Shown piece by piece: positions 62,221 through 64,000 of a stretch of DNA of 64,000 nt (positions within the stretch are counted from its first letter, which is position 1; each line of letters starts with the position of its first letter). The notes under the pieces were generated by a model. It was not told the origin of the DNA. It searched no databases and saw only the letters and a program-made list of their open reading frames with translations. Source of the DNA: CBDDKU01 sp965230375 (GTDB lineage: Bacteria; Bacteroidota; Bacteroidia; Flavobacteriales_D; Cryomorphaceae); assembly GCA_965230375.1 (NCBI GenBank), contig CBDDKU010000028.1:1-64000 (forward strand), written 5' to 3'. Made by a program: the position numbers and the translations under genes.

Positions 62221-62922
62221 TCAATGTTTTAAGTAGAAGTCTTTTGTCAAATTGATGTACTCAGGGCTGTATTGATGCCTTCCAAAGGCTTCGATAATGA
62301 GTTCATCGACTTCTGCTTTGCCTTGTGTTTTTCTGCTCAGCTCAAACAGCACCCGATTGGCGGGCTTATTTGGTGTGGGTTTAATGTAGGTGCAGCGAGA
62401 TATCGACATTTCACCCAGTTCTTTTGTCAGCGCTTCGAAAATGGATGTGGGATAGATTCCCGCCAGAATGCCTTCAGGTGTAAGGAACTTACCTGCATTC
62501 AGAAAAGATCGGTAGTCAAAAGCGCCGGCATGGCGAGCCATATTTCTTCCTTCATCAGGTGCAGAGAGGTCGCCGTGAAAAAAAGGTGGGTTACTTACGA
62601 TCAGGTCGTATTTCTTATTGAACGGCCACTTTGGCCACGAGCCTTCGATCAAATTGATTCGATCACTCCAACTCGACTTTGCAATATTCTGCTTAGCGTC
62701 AATAAGGGCATCTTGATTCGGCTCAAGGGCATCAATTTCTGCTTGAGCACTTCGCTGAGCGAGCATCAGGGCGATTAGTCCGGTACCCGTGCCGATATCG
62801 AGTGCATTTTCAACGCAATTGATAGATACCCAAGCTCCGAGCAAGACTCCGTCGGTGCCCACTTTCATTGGCGCATTTGACTGGCGAATGGAAAACTGCT
62901 TAAATCGGAAATCGCGACTCAC
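62221..62922 (-). CDS. trmN6: tRNA1(Val) (adenine37-N6)-methyltransferase
   Basis: This 233-residue Rossmann-fold methyltransferase of the YfiC family methylates A37 of tRNA-Val. It has the SAM motif LDIGTGTGLIALMLAQR, the acidic pair at EPNQDA and the catalytic NPPFF at 111-115. The start overlaps the rimM stop by 4 bp, so it is coupled to the ribosome-maturation genes. Its assignment within the N6-adenine family rests on length and the neighbourhood. Confidence 0.85.
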   Translation of the reverse strand: MSRDFRFKQFSIRQSNAPMKVGTDGVLLGAWVSINCVENALDIGTGTGLIALMLAQRSAQAEIDALEPNQDALIDAKQNIAKSSWSDRINLIEGSWPKWPFNKKYDLIVSNPPFFHGDLSAPDEGRNMARHAGAFDYRSFLNAGKFLTPEGILAGIYPTSIFEALTKELGEMSISRCTYIKPTPNKPANRVLFELSRKTQGKAEVDELIIEAFGRHQYSPEYINLTKDFYLKH

Positions 62923-63452
62923 GATCGGTTTACTTCAATCAGACCTTCAGGAAGATCGACGTGAATCCGTTTGGCTGCTTTATCCACTTTCACCAAAAAG
63001 GGTTTTGAGATTGGAATCAAAACTTCTTCTCCACCTTTCACCACTTGAATAAGGGGATTTCGAGAAAAGTCGAGCACACTGTCAACCTTTCCCAGTTCGC
63101 CAGCACTAGCATCTTCTACGGTCATCCCCACCAGGTCGTGAAGGTAATATTCATTTTCGGGCAGCTTTGGCAGATCGGTAAGTGGCAGGTAGAGCTCCTT
63201 ACCCGTGATGTTGCTTGCATCGTCCTTCGAATTCACCCCTTCAAACTTCATATGGGCAAAGCCTTTATCCTTTAGGTTGATACTCTCAAGGAAGAAAGGG
63301 GTTAAGATGCCGTTCATATCGACCAATACGCGGCCGAGTTTTTTATACTGGGTTGGGTTATCGACATCCAGAAAGCTGATTACCCCACCTTTAAAACCCT
63401 GAGCTTTGGAAACGTAGCCCAGGTAGTAGCATTCGCTTTTCGAAATGTTCAT
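62919..63452 (-). CDS. rimM: Ribosome maturation factor RimM
   Basis: This 177-residue protein binds S19 and helps process the 16S 3' major domain. It has the N-terminal beta-barrel (YYLGYVSKAQGFKGGVISFL) and PRC-barrel C-terminal domain (EYYLHDLVGMTVEDASAGELGKV, LIPISKPFLVKVDKAAKRIHV). It stands between rpsP and trmN6 in the usual Bacteroidota order. A terminator lies in the gap after rpsP. Confidence 0.93.
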   Translation of the reverse strand: MNISKSECYYLGYVSKAQGFKGGVISFLDVDNPTQYKKLGRVLVDMNGILTPFFLESINLKDKGFAHMKFEGVNSKDDASNITGKELYLPLTDLPKLPENEYYLHDLVGMTVEDASAGELGKVDSVLDFSRNPLIQVVKGGEEVLIPISKPFLVKVDKAAKRIHVDLPEGLIEVNRS

Positions 63453-63464
63453 AGAGTGAGTGTA

Positions 63465-63507
63465 TTAAAAAACCCCTGACGAATCATCCGAAGATGGCGC
63501 CAGGGGT
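63465..63507 (-). terminator. Terminator-like hairpin between rpsP and rimM
   Basis: A seven-base ACCCCTG/CAGGGGT stem (63472-63478 and 63501-63507) with a long loop is followed on the minus strand by TTTTT. It could attenuate rimM relative to rpsP. Confidence 0.65.
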
Positions 63508-63537
63508 CAATAAAGGGGATTCTTTATTAAGAGGAGA

Positions 63538-64000
63538 TTATTCTCCTTCTTTTTTCTCTTCTTTCGCTTCTTCTTCAGAAGCCGTAGCTTCAGCAGAGGT
63601 TTCAGCAGGAGCAGCTTCGGCTTTAGGCTCTTCTTTTGCTTCTTCTTTCGCTTCTTCAGCAGCTGGCGCTTCTTCTACTGGAGCAGCTTCTTCTTTAGAA
63701 GCCGTAGCTTCAGCAGAGGCTTCCGCTTTAGGCTCTTCCTTAGCTTCTTCTGCTTTCGGCTCTTCTACAGGAGCTTCTTCAGTAGCAGCTTCAGCCGCTG
63801 GTGCCTCTTCTTCAGTCGCCGTAGCTTCTTCAGACGCCGTAGCTTCAGCGGAGGTGTCAGCAGCTTCTTCAGCTGGAGCTTCTTCAACAAGCTCAGAGTT
63901 AGCAGCAGCGATTGCAGCAGCTCTTGTCTTGTTTACTTCAGCTTCAGCAGCAAGTCTATCTGCGCTTTCTTTCTCTTTTGCTTGAGCAATGTTCGAGATT
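63538..64000 (-). CDS. rpsP: 30S ribosomal protein S16, C-terminal part with long acidic extension
   Basis: The frame enters from the right edge and ends at a TAA at 63538. The visible 153 residues begin ISNIAQAKEKESADRLAAEA, the helical tail typical of Bacteroidota S16. They run into an Ala/Glu-rich extension with three near-repeats of SAEATASxEEA and closing EEEAKEEKKEGE. The rpsP-rimM-trmN6 order supports the call, but the S16 core itself is outside the window. The extension is unusually long and acidic. Confidence 0.85.
   Translation of the reverse strand, partial: ISNIAQAKEKESADRLAAEAEVNKTRAAAIAAANSELVEEAPAEEAADTSAEATASEEATATEEEAPAAEAATEEAPVEEPKAEEAKEEPKAEASAEATASKEEAAPVEEAPAAEEAKEEAKEEPKAEAAPAETSAEATASEEEAKEEKKEGE

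Noticed and set aside
63494..63985. Ser/Ala-rich 163-codon frame on the plus strand
   Set aside because: It is the exact antisense of the S16 acidic tail, whose GAA/GCT codons leave all frames open.
1..64000. Insertion sequences, integrases, tRNA or rRNA genes
   Set aside because: No transposase or integrase motif, tRNA cloverleaf or rRNA-like stretch was found on either strand.

Overview
The window appears to hold DNA from two different bacteria. Bases 1 to about 11,296 read as a planctomycete (Pirellulales-like). They encode a LamG-like secreted protein and an exo-alpha-sialidase, a DUF1570-like lipoprotein metalloprotease, a type II secretion F protein, adenine deaminase, a disordered acidic/Arg-rich protein, a split AgrE-type arginine catabolic pair, an isochorismatase-type hydrolase and the start of a small CPKCG zinc protein. 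From about 11,297 to 64,000 the content is typical of Bacteroidota, probably Flavobacteriales of the Cryomorphaceae/Schleiferiaceae kind: T9SS C-terminal sorting domains, DUF4295 next to L28/L33, DUF4249 beside a TonB-dependent receptor, TAnnTTTG promoter boxes, ATP-type PEP carboxykinase and an S16 with a long acidic tail. The switch falls inside one small open frame in which two unrelated truncated proteins are joined. An assembly or cloning chimera is the simplest explanation. Taxonomic calls are inference from gene content.

Layout of the planctomycete part: 1-2.9 kb, secreted glycan-active proteins (the sialidase carries a frameshift); 3.15-3.95 kb, lipoprotein metalloprotease (also frameshifted); 4-8 kb, GspF-like protein, adenine deaminase and the low-complexity protein on the minus strand; 8.2-10.4 kb, LOR/SDH ornithine cyclodeaminase-type gene followed by an arginine dihydrolase-type gene; 10.4-11 kb, hydrolase.

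Layout of the Bacteroidota part: 11.3-16.9 kb, a tightly overlapped surface-polysaccharide cluster (FemAB-like remnant, O-antigen ligase, GT4, WecB, DegT aminotransferase, phosphoglycosyl transferase). 16.8-22.5 kb, minus-strand genes (SirB1-like, uridine phosphorylase, CPBP protease, TspO, three outer-membrane barrels). 22.6-26.9 kb, cinA then the L28-L33-DUF4295 and ftsY-rimO genes. 27.3-31.6 kb, secreted T9SS and beta-helix proteins and a TPR/LuxR regulator. 31.6-33.9 kb, a GT90, non-haem iron oxygenase and PnuC operon. 34-41.6 kb, pepD, DUF6090, ettA and a hisS-hutH-membrane protein operon. 41.7-51 kb, a choice-of-anchor-L secreted protein, a LytTR/LytS two-component pair, two TonB-dependent receptors and DUF4249. 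51-56.1 kb, SLC13 transporter, DUF4159, rsmE, pckA and DUF423. 56.2-59.6 kb, an operon of one CsgG-like and two LPP20-like lipoproteins. 59.8-64 kb, saccharopine dehydrogenase family protein, a lipoprotein, trmN6, rimM and rpsP.

The items most worth attention are the chimeric join, the CsgG/LPP20 lipoprotein operon (parts like those of the Vibrio FlgO/FlgP flagellar ring, here in a non-flagellar setting), the split AgrE pathway, a family of intergenic hairpins whose stems covary between copies, and promoter boxes that sit right at start codons. No tRNA, rRNA, CRISPR array, insertion sequence or integrase was seen.
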